From: Halomonas heilongjiangensis
Lineage (GTDB): Bacteria > Pseudomonadota > Gammaproteobacteria > Pseudomonadales > Halomonadaceae
DNA: 63,686 bases
Assembly (NCBI RefSeq): GCF_002879645.1
Contig: NZ_PNRE01000008.1
Span: forward strand, 1-63,686
Direction of reading: 5' to 3'
Shown: piece by piece, positions 13,162-22,350 of the stretch
Position numbering within the stretch: position 1 is the first letter of the stretch
Layout of the letters: each line of letters begins with the position of its first letter
Program-made: the position numbers and the translations under genes
Notes under the pieces: generated by a model
Told to the model about the DNA's origin: nothing
The model's database searches: none
What the model saw: the letters and a program-made list of their open reading frames with translations, nothing else

Positions 13162-14145
13162 ATGACACTACGCCGTTCACGGCAGCACACTCATGGCACC
13201 CCATGGAACGCCCGCTCAGCGGGCGTTCTCGCGTTGTTGCTGCTGATGCTCACGCTGGCCGGCTGTGCCACCACGCCACATCTGGCCGAGTCCACCCACC
13301 AACGCCTGCCCCGCCAGGCACTGATCGAGGACGTTCCCTTCCATGCCCAGCGCGACTACCAGTGCGGTCCCGCCTCCCTGGCCATGGTCCTCAACGCCGA
13401 GGGCGTCGACGTCGAGGTCGACACCCTGATTCCCCAGGTCTTCCTGCCCGGGCGAGAGGGCAGCGTCCAGCCCGAGATGCTCGCCACCGTACGCCGTCAC
13501 GGCCGCATCCCCTTCGTCATCGACAGCCGCCTCGATGCGCTGCTGACCGAGATCGATGCCGGCCATCCGGTGGTGGTGATGCAGAACCTCGCGCTGCCGA
13601 CCTGGCCGATGTGGCACTATGCCGTGGCCATCGGCTACGACCTGGACGACAACGAGCTGATCCTGCACAGTGGCGAGGAGCCCGAACGGATCGAGTCCTT
13701 CCGGCGCTTCGATGCCACCTGGGCCCGCAGTGATCGCTGGGCCTTCGTCGCCCTGCCACCCGGTGCGCTCCCCGAGGGGATCGCCGAAGACCGCGCCGTG
13801 GCGGCGATCTCCGCCTACGAGCGGGTACAGGGTGCAGCGGCCACCCTGCCCGCCTGGGAGGCCCTGGTGGAGCGCTTTCCCCGGGCGGCCATGGGCCACT
13901 TCGCCCTGGGCAATGCGCGACATGCCACGGGTGATGCCCTGGGGGCCATCCAGGCCTTCGAAGGCGCCGTGTCGGTCCAGCCGGAACTCGCCGTGGCCTG
14001 GCTCAACCTGGGCCTGGTACTGCGCCATCAGGGGGATCTGCCCGCCGCACGCCGGGCCCTGGAGCGGGCCGCCGACCTGCCCGGCCACTGGCAACCCCAG
14101 GCCCGCGAGGCGCTGGCCGGCCTGCAGGAGGAGATCCGGTCATGA
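13162..14145 (+). CDS. PA2778-family lipoprotein, C39-like cysteine peptidase with TPRs
   Basis: A 327-residue predicted lipoprotein: lipobox LTLAGC with lipidated Cys at about residue 35. A C39-like papain-fold domain follows, with the nucleophile in YQCGPASLAM and the His in WHYAVAIGYD. The C-terminal about 120 residues form two or three tetratricopeptide repeats (HFALGNARHATGDALGAIQA, then LNLGLVLRHQGDLPAARRAL). A strong ggggag site precedes the ATG. It pairs with the PA2779-type gene upstream, and its stop overlaps the start of the DUF488 gene. Likely periplasmic-side activity; no substrate can be inferred. Confidence 0.88.
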   Translation: MTLRRSRQHTHGTPWNARSAGVLALLLLMLTLAGCATTPHLAESTHQRLPRQALIEDVPFHAQRDYQCGPASLAMVLNAEGVDVEVDTLIPQVFLPGREGSVQPEMLATVRRHGRIPFVIDSRLDALLTEIDAGHPVVVMQNLALPTWPMWHYAVAIGYDLDDNELILHSGEEPERIESFRRFDATWARSDRWAFVALPPGALPEGIAEDRAVAAISAYERVQGAAATLPAWEALVERFPRAAMGHFALGNARHATGDALGAIQAFEGAVSVQPELAVAWLNLGLVLRHQGDLPAARRALERAADLPGHWQPQAREALAGLQEEIRS

Positions 14146-14570
14146 GTTACGATATCGTCCTCAAGCGCATCTACCGCCCCGCCGCGTCCGAGGACGGCGC
14201 CAGGGTCCTGGTCGATCGCCTCTGGCCGCGAGGCAAGCGGCGCGAGAGCCTGGCGCTGACCGACTGGTATCGTGACGCCTCCCCCTCACCGGCGCTGCGC
14301 CGCCAGTACCACCGGCAGGAGATCAGCTTCGCCGTGTTCGCCGCTCGCTATCGCGGCGAACTGCGCGACGATCCTGACAGCCTGCTGCCGTTGATGCGCC
14401 ATGCCCGCCAGGGTCGGCTGACCCTGCTATCGGCTGCCCGCGAGCTCGACGACTCCCACCTGCCGCTCCTGCGCGAGGCGCTGCTCGCCGCCCTGCACGC
14501 CGAGGATACCGCAGATCGCGAACCCGCCTCGTCGCCCTGCTTCGGGCGTCGGCTGGATGAGGAAATGTAA
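14142..14570 (+). CDS. DUF488 domain protein
   Basis: A 142-residue protein starting MSYDIVLKRIYRPAASEDG, with RVLVDRLWPRGKRRE and later LTLLSAARELDDSHL, the hallmark segments of DUF488 (YeaO-like) proteins. The biochemical role is unsettled. The ATG overlaps the stop of the peptidase gene (ATGA), with caggagg upstream, so it is translationally coupled. Confidence 0.88.
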   Translation: MSYDIVLKRIYRPAASEDGARVLVDRLWPRGKRRESLALTDWYRDASPSPALRRQYHRQEISFAVFAARYRGELRDDPDSLLPLMRHARQGRLTLLSAARELDDSHLPLLREALLAALHAEDTADREPASSPCFGRRLDEEM

Positions 14571-14980
14571 CACCCATACCACCGTGCCATCCCCCTCCTG
14601 CAAGCCCCCCGGTCAGCTGGCAAGCCCTGCCAGTTGACCGGGGGCAGCATCCGCAGGGCATTACCATCCGGACCTCCCGGAATGATTTCACTCCTGCCTT
14701 CCAGTTGCCAATCCCCGTCATGACAATGTCATGAAAACCATCTTGGTCCGCCAACCGCTCTCCCCTAAGCTCAAATACGTTTCTAGACAAAACTTCACGC
14801 AGCCTCACGAAGCACCTCTCCAGAACCGCGGTGCTTCCGAGTTTATTTGGCCCGTCGGGAGCATGGGCCGAGCACGAGAGAACGAGGGCCTCGAACGCCA
14901 GGACGAGCGGAACAACTATCGACGGGATGCTGCGCCAGCCTGAACACAGTGCTAGCGGGTAGGCCACCAAAGGACGACTC
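14571..14980. other. Intergenic region before the polysaccharide locus, with a strong hairpin
   Basis: No convincing gene in 410 bases. A 17-base inverted repeat with one G-T wobble (14606-14622 with 14628-14644, five-base loop) lies shortly after the DUF488 stop; no T-run follows on the plus strand. Further on, gtcatgacaatgtcatga contains a small dyad (about 14718-14735). The last 200 bases should contain the promoter for the following dehydratase gene, but no clear hexamer pair is seen. Confidence 0.5.
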
Positions 14981-17002
14981 ATGGAACAGCTTCTTGCCAA
15001 GGTCTTTCGCCTGCACAGGAGGGTGAAGCGGTGCATCGAGCTGCTGGTCGACACCCTACTGCTTTCGACGAGTTTCTGTCTGGCCCTGGTCCTCAAGCAA
15101 GACAGCCTGGCCGCGCTGCTGGCGCCCGAGACCTGGAGCGCCCTGCTGCTGGGGATTCCCGTCTCGCTCTTCGTGCTCGTGCAGTTGGGCTTCTACCGTA
15201 CGGTGATTCGCTACAGCTACCTGAACATGGGTTCGCTCAAGGCGCTGCTGCTGGGCGTGGCCAGCTCGGTGCTGGTGTTCCATGTCGTCTCGCTGTTCAC
15301 CGGCCTGAGTCTCTCGTCCACGACGCTGCTCATCTATGGCATCCTGGCGATGCTCACGGTGGGCGGGGTCCGCTACCTGTTGCGCACGCTCTATCACCTT
15401 CAGGCGACCGGCCGCAGGACCCGCGTGGCGATCTACGGCGCCGGCGCCTGCGGCTCACAATTGGCTGCCCTGCTCCGCCAGAGTGGCGAATACCTGCCGG
15501 TCGCCTTCGTGGACGACTGGCGCGGGATGCATGGCACCCAGGTGGAAGGGCTACAAGTGTACCCCTCGCAGGAGCTGCACCACCTGATCAACCATTACAG
15601 CGTCGAACGCATCCTGCTGGCCATTCCCAGCACCACTCGCGCTCGACGGCGGGAGATCCTCGAGACGCTGGCACCACTCTGCGTGCCGATCCAGACGGTG
15701 CCAGGCATGGAGGACGTGGTAAGCGGACGAGCGCTTATCCAGGACATCAGGGACGTCGCCGTCGAAGATCTGCTCGGCCGCGACCCGGTGCCGCCCATGA
15801 TGGAGCTGCTGGATGCCAATATCCGCGCGAAGGTGGTCATGGTCACCGGCGCCGGAGGCTCCATTGGCTCGGAACTGTGCCGACAGATTCTGCGCCTGCG
15901 GCCCCGACGCCTGGTGCTGCTCGATAACTGCGAGTATTCCCTCTATGCCATCGAGGCGGAACTGAGGCAGATCGCCTGCCTGGAGGACCTGCCCGATATC
16001 ATCGAGCCACTGTTGGGTTCGGTACAACAGCGCAGCAGGCTGGAGGGCATGATGCGTGCTTTTCAGGTACAGACGGTCTATCACGCTGCCGCCTACAAGC
16101 ATGTGCCCATCGTGGAGTTCAACGTCATCGAGGGAGTGCGCAACAACGTCTTCGGCACCCTGGAAACCGCACGTGCCGCCATCTCGGCGCGGGTCGAGAC
16201 CTTTGTCCTGATTTCCACCGACAAGGCGGTCCGCCCCACCAATGTCATGGGCACGACAAAGCGCCTGGCAGAGCTGATCTGCCAGGCGCTGTCGATGGAA
16301 CAGAGCACGACCCGATTCTGCATGGTCCGCTTCGGCAATGTGCTCGGCTCGTCCGGCTCGGTGATCCCGCTCTTTCGCAGCCAGATTGCCAGGGGCGGGC
16401 CGATCACCGTCACCCACCGGGCGATCACCCGTTACTTCATGACCATTCCCGAAGCCGCCATGCTGGTGCTTCAGGCCGGCGCCATGGGCAAGGGAGGCGA
16501 TGTCTTCGTGCTCGACATGGGCAGCCCCGTCGAGATTGCCGAGCTGGCGAGGAGAATGGTCTACCTCTCCGGTCTGGAGGTGAAGGATGACAGCCACCCC
16601 GGTGGCGACATCGAGATCCAGTACACCGGCTTGCGCCCAGGGGAAAAACTCTATGAAGAGCTACTCGTCGGCACCGATGTCACCCCCACCCGCCACCCCC
16701 GCATTCTCAGTGCTCGCGAAACCTGCTGGAAATGGATGCAGCTGGACGCCCTGCTCATCCAGCTACAGCTCTCTGTCGAGAGAGGGGATATCGAACAGAT
16801 TCGTCAGCTACTGCTCGACTCCCCCACCTCCTATCAGCCGCAGGGACCGATCGTCGACCTGATATGGCAGGCGCACAGTCCTCGGGGCGGCCTGGAGACT
16901 CTCACAGCGATCACGCCCCCCTCATCGGAAAGCGAGTCTACCGCCTCGTCAGCCGCTGAACGCGACCTCGCCAACATTGCGTTGTTGAAGGGATATCAGT
17001 GA
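14981..17002 (+). CDS. CapD/WbpM-like UDP-sugar 4,6-dehydratase, membrane anchored
   Basis: A 673-residue protein with four N-terminal membrane segments (to about residue 145), a first Rossmann-like domain (VAIYGAGACGSQLAA) and a C-terminal extended short-chain dehydrogenase domain. The latter has the NAD motif TGAGGSIGSE at about 287-296, YHAAAYKHVPIVE, STDKAVRPTN and MGTTK (the Met-x3-Lys form of the SDR catalytic pair found in WbpM/CapD enzymes). Such enzymes make UDP-4-keto-6-deoxy sugars for O-antigen, capsule or glycan linkers. Aaagga precedes the ATG. It is the only plus-strand gene of the polysaccharide locus, convergent with the Stealth gene. Confidence 0.93.
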   Translation: MEQLLAKVFRLHRRVKRCIELLVDTLLLSTSFCLALVLKQDSLAALLAPETWSALLLGIPVSLFVLVQLGFYRTVIRYSYLNMGSLKALLLGVASSVLVFHVVSLFTGLSLSSTTLLIYGILAMLTVGGVRYLLRTLYHLQATGRRTRVAIYGAGACGSQLAALLRQSGEYLPVAFVDDWRGMHGTQVEGLQVYPSQELHHLINHYSVERILLAIPSTTRARRREILETLAPLCVPIQTVPGMEDVVSGRALIQDIRDVAVEDLLGRDPVPPMMELLDANIRAKVVMVTGAGGSIGSELCRQILRLRPRRLVLLDNCEYSLYAIEAELRQIACLEDLPDIIEPLLGSVQQRSRLEGMMRAFQVQTVYHAAAYKHVPIVEFNVIEGVRNNVFGTLETARAAISARVETFVLISTDKAVRPTNVMGTTKRLAELICQALSMEQSTTRFCMVRFGNVLGSSGSVIPLFRSQIARGGPITVTHRAITRYFMTIPEAAMLVLQAGAMGKGGDVFVLDMGSPVEIAELARRMVYLSGLEVKDDSHPGGDIEIQYTGLRPGEKLYEELLVGTDVTPTRHPRILSARETCWKWMQLDALLIQLQLSVERGDIEQIRQLLLDSPTSYQPQGPIVDLIWQAHSPRGGLETLTAITPPSSESESTASSAAERDLANIALLKGYQ

Positions 17003-17069
17003 CCGAAACGAGAAGCCGGAGGGCATTGCAGCCACTCGCTCAGAGACGCCAATGGCTTACGCCCCACCC

Positions 17070-18020
17070 TCATCTCTCCCATGGTGCACGCCTGAAGAAA
17101 AGAAGCGAAAGCGCAACCTTTGCAATAACACCTCTTAACACATGAGGAACACCACCCTTCCCATCATTGAAATTCAAGAACCGAGGAGAAATGAGAACAA
17201 GATAAGGGAGCTTCAGGATCGACCGCCACCTTGATAATGTCACGGTATTACTAACCGAGGAAAATCGACGAATGACCTCCACCTCCTGCTCTCCCGAAAA
17301 GTGATAGTACCAGGGATAAAAAAAGCTTATCGGAGGGATATCCCTGTACGACCTGAACCTTTCCTTTCTTGTCGCATCAAACTGCTCAATATAATCCCTC
17401 TCCAACGACTCCATTAGTTCCTTTCTAGCCACATAGGGGGCATGAGCCATTCTGTAAAGGGTATTGAAGCACCATTTCTCTCTAATCAAGTTTGCGGCAT
17501 TCACCCCGGCCGAAACATAACTATCATGCTTATATCTATCAACATCACCCGCCTGGATTGGCTGCTTTTTCATTGCCCAGCTTTTCAACCTTCCATCTTC
17601 CATGACAAAATACCCACGGGGTGTTTTTCTACAAACAAACATATCGTCATTGAAATAAATAAAAATATCTGAAAGGCCATGGATTTTATGTAGACAGGCC
17701 TCTATTGCCCTGGAATTGAAGACAGGAAGGACCTCGTTATCTGGAAAAATATCGGCATGAGGCACCATGAAAATCCTTGGATGGGTTTCATCAAGCCATG
17801 AAGGCTTCTGGGAGTCGGTTACAATATATATATTATTCACCCACCTCATGTTCTTGTGAATAGATCTTAACGCATACTTGAGCTCATCTTTATTATCCCA
17901 CCTGGACTTATCGATGGCCTTTTCGCTCAACCGCCCCGCTTCCCGCAGGGCATTGTCTTTTTTCTTTATCCATTCGGGATCGCTACCATCCACCCAAGTA
18001 AAGACAACATCTATCTTCAT
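17070..18020 (-). CDS. Stealth-family sugar-1-phosphate transferase
   Basis: A 316-residue protein with the Stealth conserved regions in order: CR1 (IDVVFTWVDGSDPEW) at the N-terminus, CR2 (DELKYALRSIHKNM then YIVTDSQKPSWL and FIYFNDDMFV), CR3 (NLIREKWCFNTLYRMAHAPY) and CR4 near ISFFYPWYYHFSG. Family members transfer hexose-1-phosphate from a nucleotide sugar to a glycan, giving phosphodiester-linked capsular polymers. The start is the ATG giving MKIDVVF; the frame is open 15 codons upstream but without family similarity. The gene is AT-rich compared with its neighbours. It is the last gene of the minus-strand cluster. Confidence 0.9.
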   Translation of the reverse strand: MKIDVVFTWVDGSDPEWIKKKDNALREAGRLSEKAIDKSRWDNKDELKYALRSIHKNMRWVNNIYIVTDSQKPSWLDETHPRIFMVPHADIFPDNEVLPVFNSRAIEACLHKIHGLSDIFIYFNDDMFVCRKTPRGYFVMEDGRLKSWAMKKQPIQAGDVDRYKHDSYVSAGVNAANLIREKWCFNTLYRMAHAPYVARKELMESLERDYIEQFDATRKERFRSYRDIPPISFFYPWYYHFSGEQEVEVIRRFSSVSNTVTLSRWRSILKLPYLVLISPRFLNFNDGKGGVPHVLRGVIAKVALSLLFFRRAPWER

Positions 18021-18126
18021 GTTTACATACCATCCAGTGAAGAGCGAAAAAGACGCATGTCGCAATCATGGCGCAAAACAAGAAGCCGGCTCGGGTATTT
18101 CATTGACTAAGACGTGCCCCTCCGTG

Positions 18127-18978
18127 TCATGATGCCTGAAGCCACCGCGCGCTCGACCGCTGCCTGCCGATCTCGGCGGCCTTGCAAGCAAGGCGCCTCT
18201 GGTACTCCCTCAGTAGCGTCGAATCGGCGGCCCCCAGGTCCCTGTAGCATTGATGGATCGCCGACAGCTCCGCCGCCAGGTCGAGCTGGTCGACAAGCCT
18301 GTCCAGCGAAGTCGCACCGCCATGGAAGGCACGTGACAGGATCACCCACTCGGAACCAAGCCGTACATGTTCGCTGATGATCCAGTCTGCGGGCACATCG
18401 CCCATGCCAATGCGTCCGACACCTCCAATGCCGAAAGGCACACCTGCGTCACGACAGAGCGCAGCCGGACCGTCCAGCAGTCGCCCCCCTAGGACCTCGA
18501 AGAGAAAGTCGAGGCCCATGTCGATACAGAGGTCATTCAAGCCGAAGTGTACCCGGTCACCGACCTGCAGGAGCGGCAGGATCACGGGTAGCCTGGCCAA
18601 GCCCGAGGCGGTTTCCACCAGCAGGGTCACCGGCACCCGGCCGGCCACCGCGGACTTGAACTCCGCCACCTCATCGCACGTGCGGAACATCGGCAGCATC
18701 AGCCGGCCAGCCCCGGCGGCTATCGCGGCCTCGACCTCCGCGGCCGTACCCTCCCAGGGAGGATTGATGCGAGCCATCAATTCGGCACGCGTCAGGACCC
18801 TGGCGATGCGCGAAATGTCATTCGTCGTGTGCTCGCTCTTTTGCGTATCCAGGTGTCCCTGTCGCTCCGACTTACCGCGAATCTCCATATCGATGAAAAT
18901 GGTATCGACCCCACAGGCCTCGGCATGCCGCGCCACCTCCGGCATCGCCGTGATCATTTTGAAATGCAGGTGTTTCAT
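18127..18978 (-). CDS. HpcH/HpaI (citrate-lyase beta-like) family aldolase
   Basis: A 283-residue TIM-barrel protein. It shows DTIFIDMEIRGK, RINPP and GAGRLMLPMFRT, the metal-ligand Glu in LLVETASGL and the downstream Asp in FGLNDLCIDMG, consistent with class II pyruvate-type aldolases or lyases. The substrate cannot be read. Its position inside a polysaccharide cluster, overlapping the sugar-transferase gene by four bases, suggests it supplies or cleaves a 2-oxo-acid or hydroxy-acid precursor rather than serving catabolism. A D-2-hydroxyacid dehydrogenase in the same cluster could be its partner. Confidence 0.85.
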   Translation of the reverse strand: MKHLHFKMITAMPEVARHAEACGVDTIFIDMEIRGKSERQGHLDTQKSEHTTNDISRIARVLTRAELMARINPPWEGTAAEVEAAIAAGAGRLMLPMFRTCDEVAEFKSAVAGRVPVTLLVETASGLARLPVILPLLQVGDRVHFGLNDLCIDMGLDFLFEVLGGRLLDGPAALCRDAGVPFGIGGVGRIGMGDVPADWIISEHVRLGSEWVILSRAFHGGATSLDRLVDQLDLAAELSAIHQCYRDLGAADSTLLREYQRRLACKAAEIGRQRSSARWLQAS

Positions 18979-19625
18979 TCCGAATCCCTCGCATGTCGTG
19001 TGCGTAATTCTTCACGATATTCCCGCCAATTCTTCCCACTCCCACCGTAGATTCCCTTGAAGGCGATGACGACATAAGCAGTCATCATGATCAGCCTTAG
19101 GTCGAGAAAAAAACTCGCCCTATCGACGTAATTTGCATCGAACTCAAGCTGTTCCATCCAGCCAAGGCTGCGCCGGCCCTGCACCTGTGCCAGCCCGGTG
19201 AGTCCCGGACGAACGGAAAACCTTTTCCTATATATTTCGGGAACCACCTCGACCTGCTCCCGAAGAATCGGGCGCGGACCCACGAGACTCATGTCGCCTT
19301 TCATGATGTTGAACAGCTGGGGGAGTTCATCGAGACTCATTGCCCTGAGCATCCGCCCCACACGGGTAATTCGAGGATCCTGACCCGAGCAGATCACCCC
19401 TTCGGAGAATTGATCGATCGACTCGGGATCGCGATCCAGCATGGTGCGAAACTTGAAGATCCGAAATTCTCGCAGGTCCCGTCCGACTCGCTTCTGGGCA
19501 AAAAGCACCGGCCCCGAACTATCCAGCCTGATCAGCAGGGAGATCAGCAACATCAAGGGTGCCAGGAGCACGATTGCCCCCCCCGAGACGACCACGTCAA
19601 AGCCGCGTTTCACGGTCGCCTTCAT
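18975..19625 (-). CDS. Initiating sugar transferase (polyprenyl-phosphate phosphoglycosyl transferase)
   Basis: A 216-residue monotopic phosphoglycosyl transferase of the short PglC/WecP type. After one N-terminal hydrophobic helix (VVVSGGAIVLLAPLMLLISL) come the core motifs FAQKRVGRDLREFRIFKFRTM, MLRAMSLDELPQLFNIM, GPRPILREQ and RPGLTGLAQVQGR. It attaches the first sugar-1-phosphate to undecaprenyl phosphate at the cytoplasmic face. The start is the ATG after ggagagc, giving MKATVKRGFDV. The residue pair DE in SLDELPQ is the expected catalytic dyad. About 250 bases without a gene separate it from the next gene upstream. Confidence 0.93.
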   Translation of the reverse strand: MKATVKRGFDVVVSGGAIVLLAPLMLLISLLIRLDSSGPVLFAQKRVGRDLREFRIFKFRTMLDRDPESIDQFSEGVICSGQDPRITRVGRMLRAMSLDELPQLFNIMKGDMSLVGPRPILREQVEVVPEIYRKRFSVRPGLTGLAQVQGRRSLGWMEQLEFDANYVDRASFFLDLRLIMMTAYVVIAFKGIYGGSGKNWREYREELRTRHARDSE

Positions 19626-19874
19626 GAGATGCTCTCCAGGTATTCTTCCATGCCACCTACTCGCCCATGACCAACGACACCAGGGACCGAATCTCCATTG
19701 ACGGGCAGATCCCGGGAGGTAGTCGATCGGAATAGCGCGACTCATTAACGCGCGCGGATCTCACAGTCGCTCCATGAACGCCTACCGGCGTCTTGACGAA
19801 ACAGTGTCAAGTTCCATCGATCATGGTGATTGGAGATTGCGGCTCTGACATACGCAGCCCTGAGCGGGAGGCGT

Positions 19875-21089
19875 CTACACTTCGGGGTTGAGAGCTTCCG
19901 AAGTGGCAGGATCGACGACGGTGGAGTCGGCCGCCGTGAGTTGGCGTGCCGCCGCCATATCGTCGATATACCAACGGTGGGCCGCCAGATAATAGTTCTC
20001 GGTGATATCGGCCCTGGTCATGGGCCAGCCAAGCGTGTCGGCATGGTGATCCGCAGGGCGGATCGTGCCGGGCGGCCGGGGCGTCGCAGCGGTTGCCGGC
20101 CCGGGGGTCAGGATGCGTATGACTCGCCCGAACGGCCACGTCAGAATCGTGAAGGGCGCGCGCGCGGCAGCAATGCCGGTTCCGTCGCCGGTGACGATGA
20201 GGGCATGACCGTACAGTCCCGCCTTGATGCACCTTCCCACACTCCGAAGGCTGTCCAGCCGGTTAGCGTCGGGACGCCCGGCGAGATGCTGCGTCGCGAC
20301 CCCCAGCCCTTGCAGCACCTCCTCGAGGAGGGATGTGACCTGGTCGCCCTGCACCCCGCTCACTTGGAACAGCACCGGTGCCACCGGTCGCTTCAGCAGG
20401 ATCCTGCGCCGCCGTCCCATGACCATACGGCGGCGGCGGCGCACCATGAGCGGCAAGCCGCTATGGCGCAGGGAGGCCCGTGCCGCTGCCAGCACAAAGG
20501 CGAGTCGACACTGGCGTGTGATGACCCGCCCGTTCAGGATCGCCCGGACGTCCTGGGTCAGCCGCTTGCCGAATGTCAGCTCCAGGTCACTCAGCCACGC
20601 CTCCCGCGTCTCGCCAGGGGCTGCCAGCCAGTGCGCTCTCGCCTCGGCGATCCGTGCCCTGTCAGGTGCCTTGCCTCGCAGGAGCTTGCGCAGGAGGAGG
20701 TCAGACACGGCTGCCACGCCGGCAAGCACTGGGCCATCAGGGCCCTGCCGGGTGGTGATCAATGACTCACGACAGGTGAGTGCTCCGCCGACCTTGAGAT
20801 CGCCGAAAGTGATGTCCACCAGCTGACCACCGAACTGCGCCGTCATCACGAGCACGACATGTCGCAGCCAGCGCGGGTCGGATTCCAGCGAAATGATGCT
20901 CACCGCCCGGGGCGACAGGGCCCTGGCGAATGCCTTGATCTCCTCGCTGTGTACCCACAGGTCCACATCCTTGACGGAGGCGGACTCCAGCCATGCTGCG
21001 AGTCCGACCTCGCCGCCTCGCAGTGCCCAGTGAATGCCGCCAGGCGCCGAGTCCCGCAACAGCTTCAGCAGGGAATGTTTCGGGTTCAT
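19875..21089 (-). CDS. Nucleotidyltransferase-like protein with degenerate kinase-like C-terminus
   Basis: A 404-residue protein. Residues about 15-110 read as a minimal nucleotidyltransferase-like fold (HWALRGGEVGLAAWLES, DVDLWVHSEEI, VDITFGDLKVGG). The C-terminal half, from about residue 240, looks like a P-loop thymidylate-kinase-type domain in which the Walker A loop is ruined: VSGVQGDQVTSLLEEVL stands where G-x4-GK-S/T would be. The start is the ATG giving MNPKHSLLKLL; upstream in-frame codons overlap the GT4 gene. I infer a catalytically altered member of the NTase-kinase fusion proteins seen in polysaccharide loci. No function can be assigned. Confidence 0.7.
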   Translation of the reverse strand: MNPKHSLLKLLRDSAPGGIHWALRGGEVGLAAWLESASVKDVDLWVHSEEIKAFARALSPRAVSIISLESDPRWLRHVVLVMTAQFGGQLVDITFGDLKVGGALTCRESLITTRQGPDGPVLAGVAAVSDLLLRKLLRGKAPDRARIAEARAHWLAAPGETREAWLSDLELTFGKRLTQDVRAILNGRVITRQCRLAFVLAAARASLRHSGLPLMVRRRRRMVMGRRRRILLKRPVAPVLFQVSGVQGDQVTSLLEEVLQGLGVATQHLAGRPDANRLDSLRSVGRCIKAGLYGHALIVTGDGTGIAAARAPFTILTWPFGRVIRILTPGPATAATPRPPGTIRPADHHADTLGWPMTRADITENYYLAAHRWYIDDMAAARQLTAADSTVVDPATSEALNPEV

Positions 21090-21171
21090 GGCCCTCGTGC
21101 CCCCTCCCGGCATCTTCGTACGCTGCACCGCTTCATGCGCCTGGTGGCCACATGCGGTGCATCGCCCCCCC

Positions 21172-22350
21172 TCATGTCGAGCTCTGCAACGGTTCCAGGG
21201 CGTGCGCGATCGACATTTCGCACAGCATCTGCTGGTTGACGAGGTGGATGGAGAACTTCTGCTCTGCCATCTTGCGGCCGTTGTGGCCCATTTCCCTGAC
21301 CAGCCCCGGGTCGTTGAGGAACGTTTCCATCCTCGCCGCGATGGACTCGGCATCCCTGGGTGGCACTAGCCATCCGTTGACGCCTTCCTGGACGGTCTCG
21401 CGACAGCCAGGGGAGTCGCAGGTGATCACGGGACGCCCGGTGCTGAGTGCTTCCAGCAGGCTGCGCGGTATTCCCTCTCGGTAGTAGGAGGGCAGTACCA
21501 TCACCGAAGCGCTCTTCAGGTAGCGATGCACATCCCTCACCTTGCCCGGCAACCGGACAATGCCCTCTTCATGCCACGCCTCGATCTGCGCTGTGCTGAT
21601 GGAGTTGACCAAGGCCCCATCGGCATCACCCAAGGCAACGAACTCGGCCGCCGGATACCGGCGAGACAGGCGTCTTGCCGCCTCGACAAAGTCATCGATG
21701 CCCTTCTCCTTCAAGAACCGCCCCATGAACAGGAAGGTGATCGGCTCAGTCGGTGCCTCGGCATAGGGATAGTCGTCGAGATCCACGCCCGAGCCGTTCA
21801 CGACCACACTGCGGGCAAGGTGACGAAACAGGAGATTCTGCTGAAGCTCGGCGCGGTCATCGGGGTTCTGGAAGAAGAATGCCTTGCTCAAGCCGCCCGC
21901 CAGGGCATAGCAGTAAGTCACCAGCGCGCGAATGATCCGGGTTCGTCGATCGTGGGTGCCGTAGAGGTAGCCAAGCCCGGTGGCCAGGCAGTACGTCTCC
22001 CGAACCCCGGCCAGCCTCGCCGCCGGGATTCCCAGGATGATCGGCTTGACGGCATAGGCGAAGACCGCGCGGGGAGCGATCTCCCGGATCAACTTGCGCA
22101 GGTGCAGGAATCTGGACAGCTCCCCCCTCAAGCCCATGCTGTGTCGCTCGAGGTGGTAGCGCCATGTCGTGATGCCCAGCTCATGAACGTCCTGCAGAAA
22201 GTCATCGTCCGGCACCAGGGCGCCGACGCTCAGGCCTCGGTCCTGCAACGCCCGGACCAGGGAGCCACGATTGACCGCGAGTGAGCGCGTATTGGCCGCG
22301 ATGAACAGGACATCGATCTCGTCGGATGGATCGTCACGATAAGACATCAA
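21172..22350 (-). CDS. Glycosyltransferase family 4
   Basis: A 392-residue GT-B enzyme. The N-terminal domain begins DVLFIAANTRSLAVNRGSL. The C-terminal nucleotide-sugar domain has ITFLFMGRFLKEKGIDDFVEA, SYYREGIPRSLLEALSTGRP (the E-x7-E-type motif) and VITCDSPGCRETV. The closest feel is to capsule and O-antigen transferases of the PglA/WbnH type. It acts on the undecaprenyl-linked glycan at the cytoplasmic face. Its start overlaps the end of the D-2-hydroxyacid dehydrogenase gene by four bases. Confidence 0.92.
   Translation of the reverse strand: MMSYRDDPSDEIDVLFIAANTRSLAVNRGSLVRALQDRGLSVGALVPDDDFLQDVHELGITTWRYHLERHSMGLRGELSRFLHLRKLIREIAPRAVFAYAVKPIILGIPAARLAGVRETYCLATGLGYLYGTHDRRTRIIRALVTYCYALAGGLSKAFFFQNPDDRAELQQNLLFRHLARSVVVNGSGVDLDDYPYAEAPTEPITFLFMGRFLKEKGIDDFVEAARRLSRRYPAAEFVALGDADGALVNSISTAQIEAWHEEGIVRLPGKVRDVHRYLKSASVMVLPSYYREGIPRSLLEALSTGRPVITCDSPGCRETVQEGVNGWLVPPRDAESIAARMETFLNDPGLVREMGHNGRKMAEQKFSIHLVNQQMLCEMSIAHALEPLQSST

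Noticed and set aside
14606..14644. Hairpin as a classic terminator of the DUF488 operon
   Set aside because: The stem is strong, but no T-run follows on the plus strand; kept only as a hairpin in the intergenic entry.
14731..14943. Short open frame before the dehydratase gene
   Set aside because: No ribosome-binding site, no recognisable features, and not conserved in style; treated as non-coding.
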